In this document: one piece after another, positions 52,302 to 61,897 of the stretch
Layout: the number at the start of each line of letters is the position of its first letter
Position numbering within the stretch: the first letter of the stretch is position 1
Assembly: GCF_002812805.1 (NCBI RefSeq)
Contig: NZ_NMUM01000019.1
Location: 117,086 to 181,085 of the forward strand
Length of the DNA stretch: 64,000 nt
Origin: Microbacterium lacus
GTDB taxonomy: Bacteria; Actinomycetota; Actinomycetes; Actinomycetales; Microbacteriaceae
Direction of reading: 5' to 3'
Translations under genes and position numbers: made by a program
The notes under the pieces: generated by a model
Told to the model about the DNA's origin: nothing
Database searches by the model: none
Seen by the model: the letters and a program-made list of their open reading frames with translations, nothing else

Positions 52302-53182
52302 GCGCACCCGTTTTCGTCGTCGGCTACACGGCGACCGATTCCGGCGCCGACGCCGCGGCTCTTGCCGCCCGGCTCGCCACCGCGTCTGGTGGACAGGTCG
52401 AACTCGTCACCGTCCTGCTCGATGAGGGCCGCGGGGCCGTCGTGCCGCCGGATGCCAGCTACGACGCGTACGTGCGCGAGCAGGCCGCCGGATGGCTCGA
52501 CTCGGCCGTCGCTGCCCTCCCCGCGGGGCTCGCCCACGCCACGCACGTTCGCTATTCGGACTCGTTCGCTGAGGGACTTCTCGAGGTAGCCACGGAACTG
52601 GGCGCGGCGTACATCGTCGTCGGTGCCTCGCCGGGCGGGATCCTGGGGCGCTACACCCTCGGTGCGGTCGCGAATGAACTCCTGCACTCGTCGACCGTGC
52701 CCGTCGTGCTCGCCCCCGCCGGCGCCCGCACCGTGACGGCGCCGCTGACGCGCATCACCGCCGCGGTCGGCACGCGTCCCGGCGCGGACGCCCTGATCGA
52801 TGACGCCGTCTCGCTCGCCGCCGCCACCGGCGCGACACTACGACTCGTGTCGCTCGTGACGATCGACCTCCCCTCGGGAGTCGACACCGGCGTCATCCGT
52901 CTTGCCGGTTCGACGCACGCCGACATGGTGCTGTCGCAGGCGCGCGCGGGGCTTCCGGCCGACATCGTCGCCGAAGCATCCGCCGCCCAGGGTGCGAGCA
53001 TCGAAGATGCCGTCGCCGAACTCGACTGGCAGGACGGCGAGGTCGTCCTGGTCGGGTCGAGCAGGCTCGCGCAGCCGCGTCGCCTGTTCCTCGGTTCGAC
53101 CGCCGCCAAGATGCTCCGGACCCTTCCGGTGCCCATGATCGTCGTGCCCCGAACGCACGCTGTGGAAGGAGAACGCGCATGA
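52298..53182 (+). CDS. Universal stress protein (two Usp domains)
   Basis: 294 residues, ATGA overlap with the amine oxidase gene and again with the permease gene. Tandem UspA folds: residues 1-140 with the ATP-type loop VGASPGGILGRYTLGAVANE, and 145-290 with LVGSSRLAQPRRLFLGSTAA. The G-x2-G-x9-G(S/T) nucleotide loop is recognisable in both. Usp genes embedded in catabolic operons often modulate the transporter next to them; here it is locked between oxidase and permease by overlapping starts and stops. Confidence 0.85.
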   Translation: MSAPVFVVGYTATDSGADAAALAARLATASGGQVELVTVLLDEGRGAVVPPDASYDAYVREQAAGWLDSAVAALPAGLAHATHVRYSDSFAEGLLEVATELGAAYIVVGASPGGILGRYTLGAVANELLHSSTVPVVLAPAGARTVTAPLTRITAAVGTRPGADALIDDAVSLAAATGATLRLVSLVTIDLPSGVDTGVIRLAGSTHADMVLSQARAGLPADIVAEASAAQGASIEDAVAELDWQDGEVVLVGSSRLAQPRRLFLGSTAAKMLRTLPVPMIVVPRTHAVEGERA

Positions 53183-54762
53183 GCACCACCCGAAAGAGCG
53201 TCGCCGAAACCGGGGACCCGGTGACCGGGGGACTCTCCAAGAAGGGCCTGAGCGCCGGGACGGTCGGCCTGATCGGCGCGGTCGTCATCGGTATCTCGTG
53301 CATCGCCCCGGCCTACACACTGACGGCGGCCCTCGGTCCCACGGTGTCCGAGGTCGGATTCCAGGTACCCGCGATCATCCTCATCGGATTCATTCCGATG
53401 CTGCTGGTCGCGTTCGGTTATCGCGAACTCAACCGCCAGATGCCGGACTCCGGCACATCGTTCACCTGGGCCGCCCGCGCGTTCGGTCCGTGGGTCGGCT
53501 GGATGGCCGGCTGGGGGCTGATCGCCGCCACGATCCTGGTGCTGTCGAATCTCGCGGGCATAGCCGTCGAATTCTTCTTCTTGCTGATCGACCAGATCGC
53601 TCAGACGAACGGCGCGATCGCCGACCTGGCATTCAACCCGTTCATCAACGTCGCCGTCTGTCTGGCCTTCATGCTCGGCGCCACGCTGATCTCGTACCGC
53701 GACATGCAGACCACCCAGAAGTTGCAGTACTTCCTCGTCGGCTTCCAGGTGCTCGTGCTCGTCGTGTTCGCGATAGCTGCGTTCGTTCACGTCGCACAGG
53801 GCAACGCCTTCGACGCGTCGATGCCCGAACTGTCGTGGTTCAACCCGTTCGCCGTCGGCTCGTTCACGGCCGTCGTTGCGGGACTCTCGCTGTCGATCTT
53901 CATCTTCTGGGGGTGGGATGTCACCCTCACGATGAACGAAGAGACGAAAGACCCCGAGAAGACGCCGGGACGCGCCGCGACCCTGACGGTCATCACGATC
54001 GTCGTCCTCTACCTGCTCATCGCGATCTCGCTGCTGGCGTTCGCCGGTATCGGAACGGGTGAACTGGGACTCGGCAACGAGGACATCCAGAGCAACGTGT
54101 TCTTCTTCCTGAGCGGTCCGATCCTCGGACCCCTCGCGTTCCTCGTCTCGCTGGCCGTACTCACGTCGTCCGTGTCGTCGCTGCAGTCGACGTTCGTCTC
54201 ACCGGCGCGCACCCTGCTGGCGATGGGGCACTACGGGGCCCTGCCGAAGAAGTTCGCCGCCGTCACGCCGCGCTTCTTCACCCCGGGCTACGCCACGATC
54301 GTGTCGGCCGTGATCGCGTCGGTCTTCTACGCCGTCATGCGCTTCGTGAACGAGAACGTGCTCTGGGACACCATCACGACCCTCGGTCTGATGATCTGCT
54401 TCTACTACGGCATCACGGCCTTCGCGTGCGTCTGGTACTTCCGCAAGCAGTGGTTCGACTCGGTGCGGAACGTCTTCTTCACCCTGCTGTTCCCCCTCGT
54501 CGGCGGGATCATCCTGGCGGCACTGTTCGTCATCACGCTGGTCGAGAGCATGGACCCCGACTACGGCAGCGGAACCGAATGGTTCGGCCTCGGCAGCGTG
54601 TTCGTGCTCGGGGTCGTGATCATCGGCCTCGGCATCGTGATCATGGTGATCCAGCGCTTCCGCAGCCCCGCGTTCTTCCGCGGTGAAACCCTGTCCCTCG
54701 ACGCACCCATCAGCGCACGTTCCCTCAGAGGACGAAGCGCACGAAAGGAATCCCACCGATGA
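53179..54762 (+). CDS. APC-family amino acid/polyamine permease
   Basis: 527 residues, 12 predicted membrane segments. Family features: GLIGAVVIGISCIAPAYTLT in the first segment, RQMPDSGTSFTWAARAFGPW (the APC Gly-rich loop), FIFWGWDVTLTMNEETKDPEKTPG in segment 6. It imports the operon's substrate, probably GABA or putrescine, by proton coupling. Overlaps at both ends with the Usp gene and the dehydrogenase gene. Confidence 0.9.
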   Translation: MSTTRKSVAETGDPVTGGLSKKGLSAGTVGLIGAVVIGISCIAPAYTLTAALGPTVSEVGFQVPAIILIGFIPMLLVAFGYRELNRQMPDSGTSFTWAARAFGPWVGWMAGWGLIAATILVLSNLAGIAVEFFFLLIDQIAQTNGAIADLAFNPFINVAVCLAFMLGATLISYRDMQTTQKLQYFLVGFQVLVLVVFAIAAFVHVAQGNAFDASMPELSWFNPFAVGSFTAVVAGLSLSIFIFWGWDVTLTMNEETKDPEKTPGRAATLTVITIVVLYLLIAISLLAFAGIGTGELGLGNEDIQSNVFFFLSGPILGPLAFLVSLAVLTSSVSSLQSTFVSPARTLLAMGHYGALPKKFAAVTPRFFTPGYATIVSAVIASVFYAVMRFVNENVLWDTITTLGLMICFYYGITAFACVWYFRKQWFDSVRNVFFTLLFPLVGGIILAALFVITLVESMDPDYGSGTEWFGLGSVFVLGVVIIGLGIVIMVIQRFRSPAFFRGETLSLDAPISARSLRGRSARKESHR

Positions 54763-56231
54763 GCATCACCCCCGAGCGCGAAGCCGCACTGCTGGCATCC
54801 ATCCCCTCCGGTCTCTTCATCGGGGGCGAGTGGACGGATGCGACGGGCGCTCGCACCTTCGACGTCCGCGACCCCGCGACGGGCGCCGTCATCAAGACGA
54901 TCGCCGATGCGACGCCCGAAGACGGCATGCGCGCCCTCGATGCGGCCGTGGCCGCGCAGGACGCCTGGGCCGCGACGCCGCCGCGGACGCGGAGCGACAT
55001 CCTGCGCCGCGCGTTCGACCTGGTGCAGGAGCGCAAGGAAGACCTGGCGCTCGTCATGACGCTCGAGATGGGCAAGCCGCTCGCCGAGGCGCGCGGTGAG
55101 GTCGCCTACGGCGGCGAGTTCCTGCGCTGGTTCTCGGAAGAGGCCGTGCGGATCGCCGGCCGCTACGGGCTCAACCCCGAGGGCACCGGTCGAATGGTGG
55201 TCTCGCAGCGTCCGGTCGGCCCGTCGTTCTTCATCACGCCGTGGAACTTCCCGCTCGCGATGGCGACGCGCAAGATCGCCCCGGCGCTCGCCGCGGGGTG
55301 CACCGTCGTGATCAAGCCTCCCGCGCTGACACCGCTCACCACGATGCTCTTCACCACCATCCTGGAAGAGGCGGGACTGCCCGCCGGCGTCGTCAATGTC
55401 GTCAACTCGTCGTCGTCATCGAAGCTGGCCGCGCCGATCATCGCCGACCCGCGGCTGCGGAAGCTCTCGTTCACCGGCTCGACGGGGGTGGGGCGCAAGC
55501 TCATCGCGCAGGCCGCCGAGGGTGTGCTGCGCGTCTCGATGGAACTCGGCGGCAACGCGCCGTTCGTCGTGTTTGAGGACGCCGATATCGATAAGGCCGT
55601 GGACGGGGCCATGCAGGCCAAGTTCCGCAATATCGGTCAGGCCTGTACGGCCGCGAACCGGTTCATCGTGCACGACGCGGTGGCCGACGAGTTCGCCCGC
55701 CGTGTGGGTGAGCGGGTCGCCGCGATGCGCATCGGCCGCGGCACGGAGGACGACGTGCAGATCGGGCCGCTCATCGACGACGACGCGGTGGCCAAGGCAT
55801 CCGCGCTCGTCTCGGACGCCGTCGATCGCGGCGCGCGCCTGGTCACGGGCGGTTCGGCGATCGAGGGCGAGGGATCGTTCTTCCAGCCCACGGTCATCTC
55901 CGATGTGGTCGCGGGCAGCGAGATTCTGCGCGAAGAGATATTCGGCCCCGTGCTGGCGATCGCCCGCTTCCGTGACGAGGACGAGGCCGTTCGCCTCGCG
56001 AATGACACCGAGTACGGGCTGGTGTCCTACGTGTACACGAAGGACCTCGCGCGTGGGCACCGGATGATCGATCGCCTCGAGACGGGGATGATGGGACTGA
56101 ACGTCGGTGTCGTCTCGAACGCGGCCGCACCGTTCGGGGGCGTCAAGCAGTCCGGCATCGGGCGCGAGGGCGGCCTCGAGGGCATCCACGAATATCTCTC
56201 GACCAAGTACACGCTGATCCCCGTCGACTGA
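54759..56231 (+). CDS. gabD: Succinate-semialdehyde dehydrogenase
   Basis: 490 residues, ATGA overlap with the permease gene. Features: PSFFITPWNFPLAMATRKIA with the active-site Asn, CTVVIKPPALTPLTT, FTGSTGVGRKLI, SMELGGNAPFVVFEDADIDK with the catalytic Glu, RNIGQACTAANRFIVHD with the catalytic Cys and EEIFGPVLAIARF. This is the GabD1-type sequence. It oxidises succinate semialdehyde from gabT to succinate; it could also act on 4-aminobutanal. Confidence 0.9.
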   Translation: MSITPEREAALLASIPSGLFIGGEWTDATGARTFDVRDPATGAVIKTIADATPEDGMRALDAAVAAQDAWAATPPRTRSDILRRAFDLVQERKEDLALVMTLEMGKPLAEARGEVAYGGEFLRWFSEEAVRIAGRYGLNPEGTGRMVVSQRPVGPSFFITPWNFPLAMATRKIAPALAAGCTVVIKPPALTPLTTMLFTTILEEAGLPAGVVNVVNSSSSSKLAAPIIADPRLRKLSFTGSTGVGRKLIAQAAEGVLRVSMELGGNAPFVVFEDADIDKAVDGAMQAKFRNIGQACTAANRFIVHDAVADEFARRVGERVAAMRIGRGTEDDVQIGPLIDDDAVAKASALVSDAVDRGARLVTGGSAIEGEGSFFQPTVISDVVAGSEILREEIFGPVLAIARFRDEDEAVRLANDTEYGLVSYVYTKDLARGHRMIDRLETGMMGLNVGVVSNAAAPFGGVKQSGIGREGGLEGIHEYLSTKYTLIPVD

Positions 56232-56252
56232 CGCGGACGAATGGGAGCGATC

Positions 56253-57620
56253 ATGACCGAATACGCCGTCGTCAACCCGGCCACGGGTGAGACTCTTGCC
56301 TCGTACGAGACCTTCACGGACGCGCAGATCGAGGCGGGAGTCGCAGCCGCCGCGACCGCCTATCGCGACTGGGCTCGCGACGCATCCGTCGCCGAACGCG
56401 CCGAGCGCTTGAACCGCGTGGCCGACCTGCACCGCGAGCGTCGGGACGAACTCGCCGAGATCATCGTGCGCGAGATGGGCAAGCCGCTCGCCGCTGCCCT
56501 CGGTGAGGTCGACTTCGCCGCCGACATCACGCAGTTCTACGCCGACAACGCCGCGAAGATCACGGCCGACCAGCCGATCGACATCCTCGGCGAGGGCACG
56601 GCAGTCGTTCGACGGTCAGCGCTCGGTCCGCTGCTCGGGATCATGCCGTGGAACTTCCCGTACTACCAGGTCGCCCGGTTCGCCGCTCCGAACGTCGCGA
56701 TCGGCAACACGATCCTGCTCAAGCACGCGCCGCAGTGCCCGGAGTCCGCCGCGGCGATCGAGCAGATGTATCTCGACGCCGGGTTCCCCGAGGGTGTCTA
56801 CGTCAATCTGTACGCCACCAACGAGCAGGCGGCGACGATCATCGCCGACCCGCGCGTGCAGGGCGTCTCGGTCACGGGATCGGAGCGCGCGGGCGCGGCG
56901 GTCGCCGAGGCCGCCGGCCGCAGCCTGAAGAAGGTCGTGCTCGAGCTCGGTGGCTCGGACCCGTTCCTGCTGTTCTCGACCGACGACCTCGACGGTGCGG
57001 TGGAGGCCGCCGTCGAGGCGCGCCTGGACAACGTCGGCCAGTCTTGCAACGGCGCCAAGCGCTTCGTCGTGGTCGACGGGCTGTACGACGCTTTCGTGGA
57101 GAAGTTCGCCGCGGCGATGAGTGCCGCGACGGTCGGTGACCCGATGAGCGAGGACACGGTGCTCGGTCCCCTGTCGTCGCTTGCGGCGGCCGAGCGTCTC
57201 GAGCAGCAGGTGCAACGCGCTGTCGAGCAGGGCGCGACGCTCGTCACGGGCGGTGTGCGCGATGGCGCTTTTTTCCCGGGCACGGTGCTGACCGACGTCA
57301 CGCCCGAGATGGATGCCTACGGCGAAGAGTTCTTCGGACCCGTCGGCGTCGTCTACCGCGTCGCCGACGAGGCGGCGGCGGTGGCCCTGGCGAACGACAC
57401 CGGCTTCGGGCTCGGCTCCTATGTGTTCACGACGGACGAAGCGCAGGCCGAGCGGGTGGCCGACGCGATCGACGCCGGCATGGTCTACGTCAACCTCGTG
57501 CTCGCGGACTCGCCCGAACTGCCGTTCGGGGGGGTCAAGCGTTCCGGCACGGGGCGCGAAATGGGCCTGCTGGGAGCAGACGAGTTCGTCAACAAGAAGC
57601 TCATCCGGGTCGGTCCCTGA
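56253..57620 (+). CDS. Aldehyde dehydrogenase, second SSADH-like enzyme
   Basis: 455 residues from the ATG at 56253 (GGGAG before it). It resembles the Sad/GabD2 group: LLGIMPWNFPYYQVARFAAP, NTILLKHAPQCPESAAAIEQ, VTGSERAGAAVAEAAG, VLELGGSDPFLLFSTDDLDG with Glu, DNVGQSCNGAKRFVVVDG with the catalytic Cys. With gabD already present it may be the 4-aminobutanal dehydrogenase needed after an amine oxidase, or an isozyme for succinate semialdehyde. Last gene of the operon. Confidence 0.87.
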   Translation: MTEYAVVNPATGETLASYETFTDAQIEAGVAAAATAYRDWARDASVAERAERLNRVADLHRERRDELAEIIVREMGKPLAAALGEVDFAADITQFYADNAAKITADQPIDILGEGTAVVRRSALGPLLGIMPWNFPYYQVARFAAPNVAIGNTILLKHAPQCPESAAAIEQMYLDAGFPEGVYVNLYATNEQAATIIADPRVQGVSVTGSERAGAAVAEAAGRSLKKVVLELGGSDPFLLFSTDDLDGAVEAAVEARLDNVGQSCNGAKRFVVVDGLYDAFVEKFAAAMSAATVGDPMSEDTVLGPLSSLAAAERLEQQVQRAVEQGATLVTGGVRDGAFFPGTVLTDVTPEMDAYGEEFFGPVGVVYRVADEAAAVALANDTGFGLGSYVFTTDEAQAERVADAIDAGMVYVNLVLADSPELPFGGVKRSGTGREMGLLGADEFVNKKLIRVGP

Positions 57621-57689
57621 TATTCACGGCCGCCGCGGCTGGTGGCTCCCTGTCGTTCGGGGGACGATAGGGATGAGGAGGTCTGTCTC

Positions 57690-58127
57690 ATGGACGAGAT
57701 GAACGAAGCAGTCAGTCGCCTGGGAGCGCAGGAGTGCTGGGATCGTCTGCGAACGCAGCAGCTTGGCAGGCTCGTCACACACGTGGGGCATGTTCTCGAC
57801 ATCTTCCCCGTCAATTACGTCGTGGACGACGAGACGATCGTCTTCCGCACGGCCGAGGGCAGCAAGCTCTTCGAACTCACGGTGAACGACGAGGTGCTGT
57901 TCGAGGTGGACGACCACTCGGGAACGGATGCGTGGAGCGTCGTCGTGCGGGGGCATGCCCACCGACTCACGGTGAGCGACGAGGTCCATGCCGCAGACGA
58001 GTTGCCGCTGCGCCCGTGGATCCCGACCCTCAAGTACAACTACGTGCGCGTCGCGCCTGTCTCTCTCACAGGTCGCGCTTTCGAGATCGGACCGGAGCCC
58101 GACCGGTACGGCGCGGCGGACTCCTGA
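57690..58127 (+). CDS. Pyridoxamine 5'-phosphate oxidase family protein
   Basis: 145 residues from the ATG at 57690, with a strong AGGAGG site. Split-barrel FMN-binding fold: RLRTQQLGRLVTHVGHVLDI, FPVNYVVDDETIVFRTAEGS, VLFEVDDHSGTDAWSVVVRG. This is the small flavin or F420-binding group that includes nitroimidazole reductases, not a true PdxH. Function unknown; it lies just before the tRNA-Trp block. Confidence 0.83.
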   Translation: MDEMNEAVSRLGAQECWDRLRTQQLGRLVTHVGHVLDIFPVNYVVDDETIVFRTAEGSKLFELTVNDEVLFEVDDHSGTDAWSVVVRGHAHRLTVSDEVHAADELPLRPWIPTLKYNYVRVAPVSLTGRAFEIGPEPDRYGAADS

Positions 58128-58275
58128 GCGCGAGAGGCATTCGCGACCTTCCCCGGGCATGACGTAGACTTGCGGTGCAGTCGAAATCTGCATTCTTTGC
58201 CGTGCCCGCGGTCGGGCGAAATCCTGTTCGTGAGCACGGTGCAAGAGTGTGGACCCGGGGCCGGAAACGGTCCTT

Positions 58276-58348
<73 letters not shown>

Positions 58349-58387
58349 CGCGTCAGCCCCGAGCTGACACACGAAAGGTACATTCAG

Positions 58388-58675
58388 GTGAGTGCAGTGG
58401 CCCAAGACGAGCCGAACGGCGAGATCGTCGCGGCGGGCAAGACGGATCGCGGAAAGAAGCCCGGCTTCTTCGCCCGCCTCGTCTTGTTCATCCGGCAGGT
58501 GTTCGCCGAGCTCCGCAAGGTCGTCACGCCGACGCGCCAGGAACTGCTGAAGTTCACCGCGGTGGTGCTCGGATTCGTCGTCGTCATGATGGCGATCGTC
58601 TACGGCCTCGACTTCGTCTTCTCCTGGATGGCCTCGGTCGTCTTCGGAACGCCCGGCGAACTCGTCGGCGCGTAG
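58388..58675 (+). CDS. secE: Preprotein translocase subunit SecE
   Basis: 95 residues from a GTG at 58388 with GAAAGG before it; a GTG three codons later is an alternative. The protein has a basic cytoplasmic helix ([20 protein letters not shown], the conserved amphipathic stretch, ending RQELLKFT) and one membrane segment ([20 protein letters not shown]). It clamps SecY in the export channel. Followed by nusG 74 bp downstream. Confidence 0.93.
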   Translation: MSAVAQDEPNGEIVAAGKTDRGKKPGFFARLVLFIRQVFAELRKVVTPTRQELLKFTAVVLGFVVVMMAIVYGLDFVFSWMASVVFGTPGELVGA

Positions 58676-58749
58676 ACACACCCCGGCCAGACGCACCCAG
58701 ACCGAATCATCGGCGGCCCGAACAGGCCGTCATCAACGGAAGTGATCCA

Positions 58750-59865
58750 GTGACCGAAAGATTCACCGACGACGCCGACTGGGCGACGGCCGCCGAGCAG
58801 TCCAGTGAGGACGACGAGGCGCAGGAGGGCGACCAGCTCGCTGCCGAGGAGCGCTCGGTCGAGCCTGCGGAGCACGCCGCGCTGCACGTCGTGAGTGACG
58901 GGGACGACGACGAAGACTTCGCTGAACTGGACGACATCGAGATCGACGACCCGGAGGCCGACGCTATCGTGAACGACGCCCTGCACATCGACGAGGCCGC
59001 CGAGGCCGAAGCCGCCGCCGAGGTCCTGACCGATTCGCTCGAGGACGAAGAGTCCGAGCGCGCAGCCGAGGATGCCGAAGAGGTCACCCCCTACGACGGT
59101 CCCGACATCAACGGTGAGCCCGACGCGCCCGTCCTGGACGAGGACTTCGTGGCAGAGGTCGACGCAGCTGCGGCAGTCGTCGATGACGCCGAGGCATCCG
59201 TCGACGGCGAATCCGAAGACGGCGAATCCGAAGACGACGCCGAGGCTGACCCGTACGAGGCGTTCCGCGCCGAACTGCGCTACCTGCCGGGCAAGTGGTA
59301 CGTCATCCACTCGTACGCCGGCTTCGAGCGCAAGGTGAAGGCGAACATCGAGCAGCGCAAGTCGTCGCTCGAGGTCGAGGACGAGATCTACCAGATCGAG
59401 GTCCCGATGGAGGACGTCGTCGAGATCAAGAACGGCCAGCGCAAGATGGTCACGCGTGTCCGTATCCCGGGCTACGTGCTCGTGCGCATGGACCTGAACG
59501 AAGACACCTGGTCGGTCGTTCGCCACACGCCCGGCGTGACCGGCTTCGTCGGCAACGCCCACAACCCCACGCCCCTTCGTTTCGAAGAGGCCTTCAACAT
59601 GCTGAAGTCCCTCGTCGAGATCAAGGAAGTCGCCACGGCGAAGTCCGGCAGCGGCAAGGGTTCGGCGACGCAGGCGCGCAGCATCGTCACCGAGGTCGAC
59701 TTCGAGGTCGGCGAGACGATCACGATCAAGGAAGGCTCGTTCGCGGGCCTGCCCGGCACGATCAGCGAGATCAAGCCCGAGAGCGGCAAGCTCACGGTGC
59801 TGGTGTCACTGTTCGAGCGCGAGACCCCGGTCGAGCTGTCGTTCGACCAGGTCACGAAGCAGTAA
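58750..59865 (+). CDS. nusG: Transcription factor NusG with long acidic N-terminus
   Basis: 371 residues from the GTG at 58750 (GGAAG site). Residues 1-180 are very acidic and Ala-rich, without a fold I recognise; they include a 15-bp tandem repeat ([10 protein letters not shown]). The NGN domain begins near residue 182 ([20 protein letters not shown]) and the KOW domain ends the protein ([20 protein letters not shown]). NusG binds RNA polymerase and couples transcription to translation and Rho. E. coli NusG has 181 residues; actinobacterial ones carry acidic extensions, and this is a long one. Confidence 0.93.
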   Translation: MTERFTDDADWATAAEQSSEDDEAQEGDQLAAEERSVEPAEHAALHVVSDGDDDEDFAELDDIEIDDPEADAIVNDALHIDEAAEAEAAAEVLTDSLEDEESERAAEDAEEVTPYDGPDINGEPDAPVLDEDFVAEVDAAAAVVDDAEASVDGESEDGESEDDAEADPYEAFRAELRYLPGKWYVIHSYAGFERKVKANIEQRKSSLEVEDEIYQIEVPMEDVVEIKNGQRKMVTRVRIPGYVLVRMDLNEDTWSVVRHTPGVTGFVGNAHNPTPLRFEEAFNMLKSLVEIKEVATAKSGSGKGSATQARSIVTEVDFEVGETITIKEGSFAGLPGTISEIKPESGKLTVLVSLFERETPVELSFDQVTKQ

Positions 59866-59894
59866 AAAGCAAGCAGTAGGAACTAATACAGGCT

Positions 59895-59967
59895 TCCGGA
59901 GTTCTGCTCCGGAGAACCGCGATCCGGAAATGCCGGGTGCGCGGGAGAGCGGATGCAGAAGCATCCG
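59895..59967 (+). promoter_or_regulatory. Hairpin leader before rplK, candidate L1 regulatory site
   Basis: In the 122-bp nusG-rplK gap there are two hairpins: TCCGGAG-TTCTG-CTCCGGA (59895-59913) and CGGATGC-AGAA-GCATCCG (59950-59967), followed by GTCGATGAGAGG, the rplK ribosome site. The second, placed next to a GATGA sequence, resembles in outline the structured leaders where L1 represses the L11 operon in other bacteria. Direct evidence is only the two stems. Confidence 0.4.
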
Positions 59968-59987
59968 GTCGATGAGAGGAAACAAGA

Positions 59988-60419
59988 ATGGCACCCAAGA
60001 AGAAGGTGACCGGCCTGATCAAGCTCCAGATCAAGGCCGGAGCCGCCAACCCGGCGCCGCCGATCGGGCCCGCGCTCGGTCAGCACGGCGTCAACATCAT
60101 GGAGTTCTGCAAGGCGTACAACGCGGCGACCGAGGCCCAGCGCGGCAACGTCATCCCCGTCGAGATCACCGTCTACGAGGACCGCAGCTTCACGTTCATC
60201 CTGAAGACGCCCCCCGCTGCCGAGCTCATCAAGAAGGCCGCTGGCGTTGCCAAGGGCTCGCCGACTCCGCACACGACCAAGGTGGCCAAGCTCACCAAGG
60301 CTCAGGTGCGCGAGATCGCCGAGGTCAAGCAGCCTGACCTGAACGCGAACGACATCGAGGCCGCCTCGAAGATCATCGCCGGCACCGCCCGTTCCATGGG
60401 CATCACGGTTGAGGACTGA
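59988..60419 (+). CDS. rplK: 50S ribosomal protein L11
   Basis: 143 residues, normal length. Opens [20 protein letters not shown] with [20 protein letters not shown], the L11 signature, and ends [20 protein letters not shown]. It binds the GTPase-associated region of 23S rRNA. GAGAGGAAAC ribosome site; rplA follows 14 bp later. Confidence 0.98.
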   Translation: MAPKKKVTGLIKLQIKAGAANPAPPIGPALGQHGVNIMEFCKAYNAATEAQRGNVIPVEITVYEDRSFTFILKTPPAAELIKKAAGVAKGSPTPHTTKVAKLTKAQVREIAEVKQPDLNANDIEAASKIIAGTARSMGITVED

Positions 60420-60433
60420 GGGGAATAACGACT

Positions 60434-61123
60434 ATGGCTACCAAGTCCAAGGCCTATCAGGCCGCCGCCGCGAAGATCGCGGCTGACACGTTCTACACCC
60501 CGACCGAGGCTGTTGCCCTCGCGAAGGAGACCGGCTCGGCGAAGTTCGACTCGACCGTCGAGGTCGCGCTGAAGCTCGCCGTCGACCCCCGCAAGGCAGA
60601 CCAGATGGTGCGCGGCACCGTCATCCTGCCCCACGGCACGGGTAAGACTGCCCGCGTCATCGTCTTCGCAACGGGCCCCGCGGCCGAGGCTGCTCTCGCG
60701 GCCGGCGCCGACGAGGTCGGTGGAGCCGAGCTCATCGAGAAGGTTGCGGGCGGCTACACGTCGTTCGACGCGGCCGTCTCGACGCCCGAGCTCATGGGCC
60801 AGGTCGGTCGCCTCGGAAAGGTGCTGGGCCCCCGTGGTCTGATGCCGAACCCGAAGACCGGCACCGTGACCCCCAACCCGGCCAAGGCCGTCGAGGAGAT
60901 CAAGGGCGGAAAGATCGAGTTCCGCGTCGACAAGCACGCCAACGTTCACTTCGTGGTCGGCAAGGCGTCGTTCTCGGCCGAGCAGCTCGACGAGAACATC
61001 AAGGCGGCGCTCGACGAGATCGTTCGTCTGAAGCCGTCCAGCTCCAAGGGTCGCTACATCCAGAAGGGTGCAGTGTCGACCACGTTCGGCCCCGGCATCC
61101 CGCTGGACGTCAACGCGATCTGA
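60434..61123 (+). CDS. rplA: 50S ribosomal protein L1
   Basis: 229 residues. L1 signatures: [59 protein letters not shown] and [17 protein letters not shown]. Binds the L1 stalk of 23S rRNA and in many bacteria represses its own operon. Ends the secE-nusG-rplK-rplA run; a terminator follows at 61136. Confidence 0.98.
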   Translation: MATKSKAYQAAAAKIAADTFYTPTEAVALAKETGSAKFDSTVEVALKLAVDPRKADQMVRGTVILPHGTGKTARVIVFATGPAAEAALAAGADEVGGAELIEKVAGGYTSFDAAVSTPELMGQVGRLGKVLGPRGLMPNPKTGTVTPNPAKAVEEIKGGKIEFRVDKHANVHFVVGKASFSAEQLDENIKAALDEIVRLKPSSSKGRYIQKGAVSTTFGPGIPLDVNAI

Positions 61124-61135
61124 CGCGCTGCATAA

Positions 61136-61171
61136 ACGAAGGGCTCCACCGGAAACGGTGGGGCCCTTCGT
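61136..61171. terminator. Terminator between rplA and the lysE-like gene
   Basis: Hairpin ACGAAGGGC-TCCACCG-GAAA-CGGTGG-GGCCCTTCGT with a T-rich stretch after it on the plus strand. It lies between convergent genes and can serve both. Confidence 0.85.
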
Positions 61172-61189
61172 CGTTGTTCCGTCGTTGTT

Positions 61190-61828
61190 TCAGCGGAACA
61201 CGACAAGGCTGATGCCGAGGACGATCATGACGACGGCGATCGAGGCATCGAGGATGCGCCAGGCCCGCTCGGTGGAGAGGAGTCGGCCGAGGTAGCGGGC
61301 GCCGAACGCCAAGCCCGAGAACCAGACCGCACTGGCGACGATCGCACCCGCGGCGAAGGCCCACGGGCTCGCGTAGGTTGCCGCGATCGAACCGAGAAGG
61401 AACACGGTGTCGAGGTAGACGTGGGGGTTCAACCACGTCAGGGCGAGCGCCGTCGAGGCGACCGCGACGGCGCTCGTCTGCGTCGCCGTCCTGGCGTCGG
61501 TCGCCCGAGCGGTCGGGCCCGGCGCCGGGAGCAGCACCTCGCCGCTCGGGCGCCACGCGCGTCGTGCGGCGAGGCATCCGTATGTCACTAGGAACACCGC
61601 TCCCGCCCAGCGCACGATCTCGGTCAGCCACGGCAGTGCCTGCAGTGCCAGGCCGACGCCCGAGACGCCGAGCGCGATCAGCACGGCGTCGGAGACCGCA
61701 CAGATCGTCGCGACGAGCACGATGTGTTCCCGACGCATGCCCTGGCGCAGCACGAACAGGTTCTGCGCGCCGATGGCGACGATCAGTGAAAAGCCGAGGC
61801 CGAGGCCCGAGACGGCGGAGATGAGCAC
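61190..61828 (-). CDS. LysE/ArgO-family amino acid exporter
   Basis: 212 residues from a GTG at 61828 (VLISAVSGLGLGFSLIVAIG), which gives the usual family start just before the first membrane segment. Six membrane segments; family features GAQNLFVLRQGMRREHIVLV, ICAVSDAVLIALGVSGVG and WLNPHVYLDTVFLLGS. Exports lysine or arginine. Divergent, 69 bp, from the argP/lysG gene, the standard exporter-regulator arrangement; here the regulator is truncated by an IS. Confidence 0.9.
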   Translation of the reverse strand: MLISAVSGLGLGFSLIVAIGAQNLFVLRQGMRREHIVLVATICAVSDAVLIALGVSGVGLALQALPWLTEIVRWAGAVFLVTYGCLAARRAWRPSGEVLLPAPGPTARATDARTATQTSAVAVASTALALTWLNPHVYLDTVFLLGSIAATYASPWAFAAGAIVASAVWFSGLAFGARYLGRLLSTERAWRILDASIAVVMIVLGISLVVFR

Positions 61829-61897
61829 GACTCGAAGGTACGGTGCCGGATCAATTAAGGCCAGCTCACGTTTCTTTCGCACCATTAGCATGGCTTC

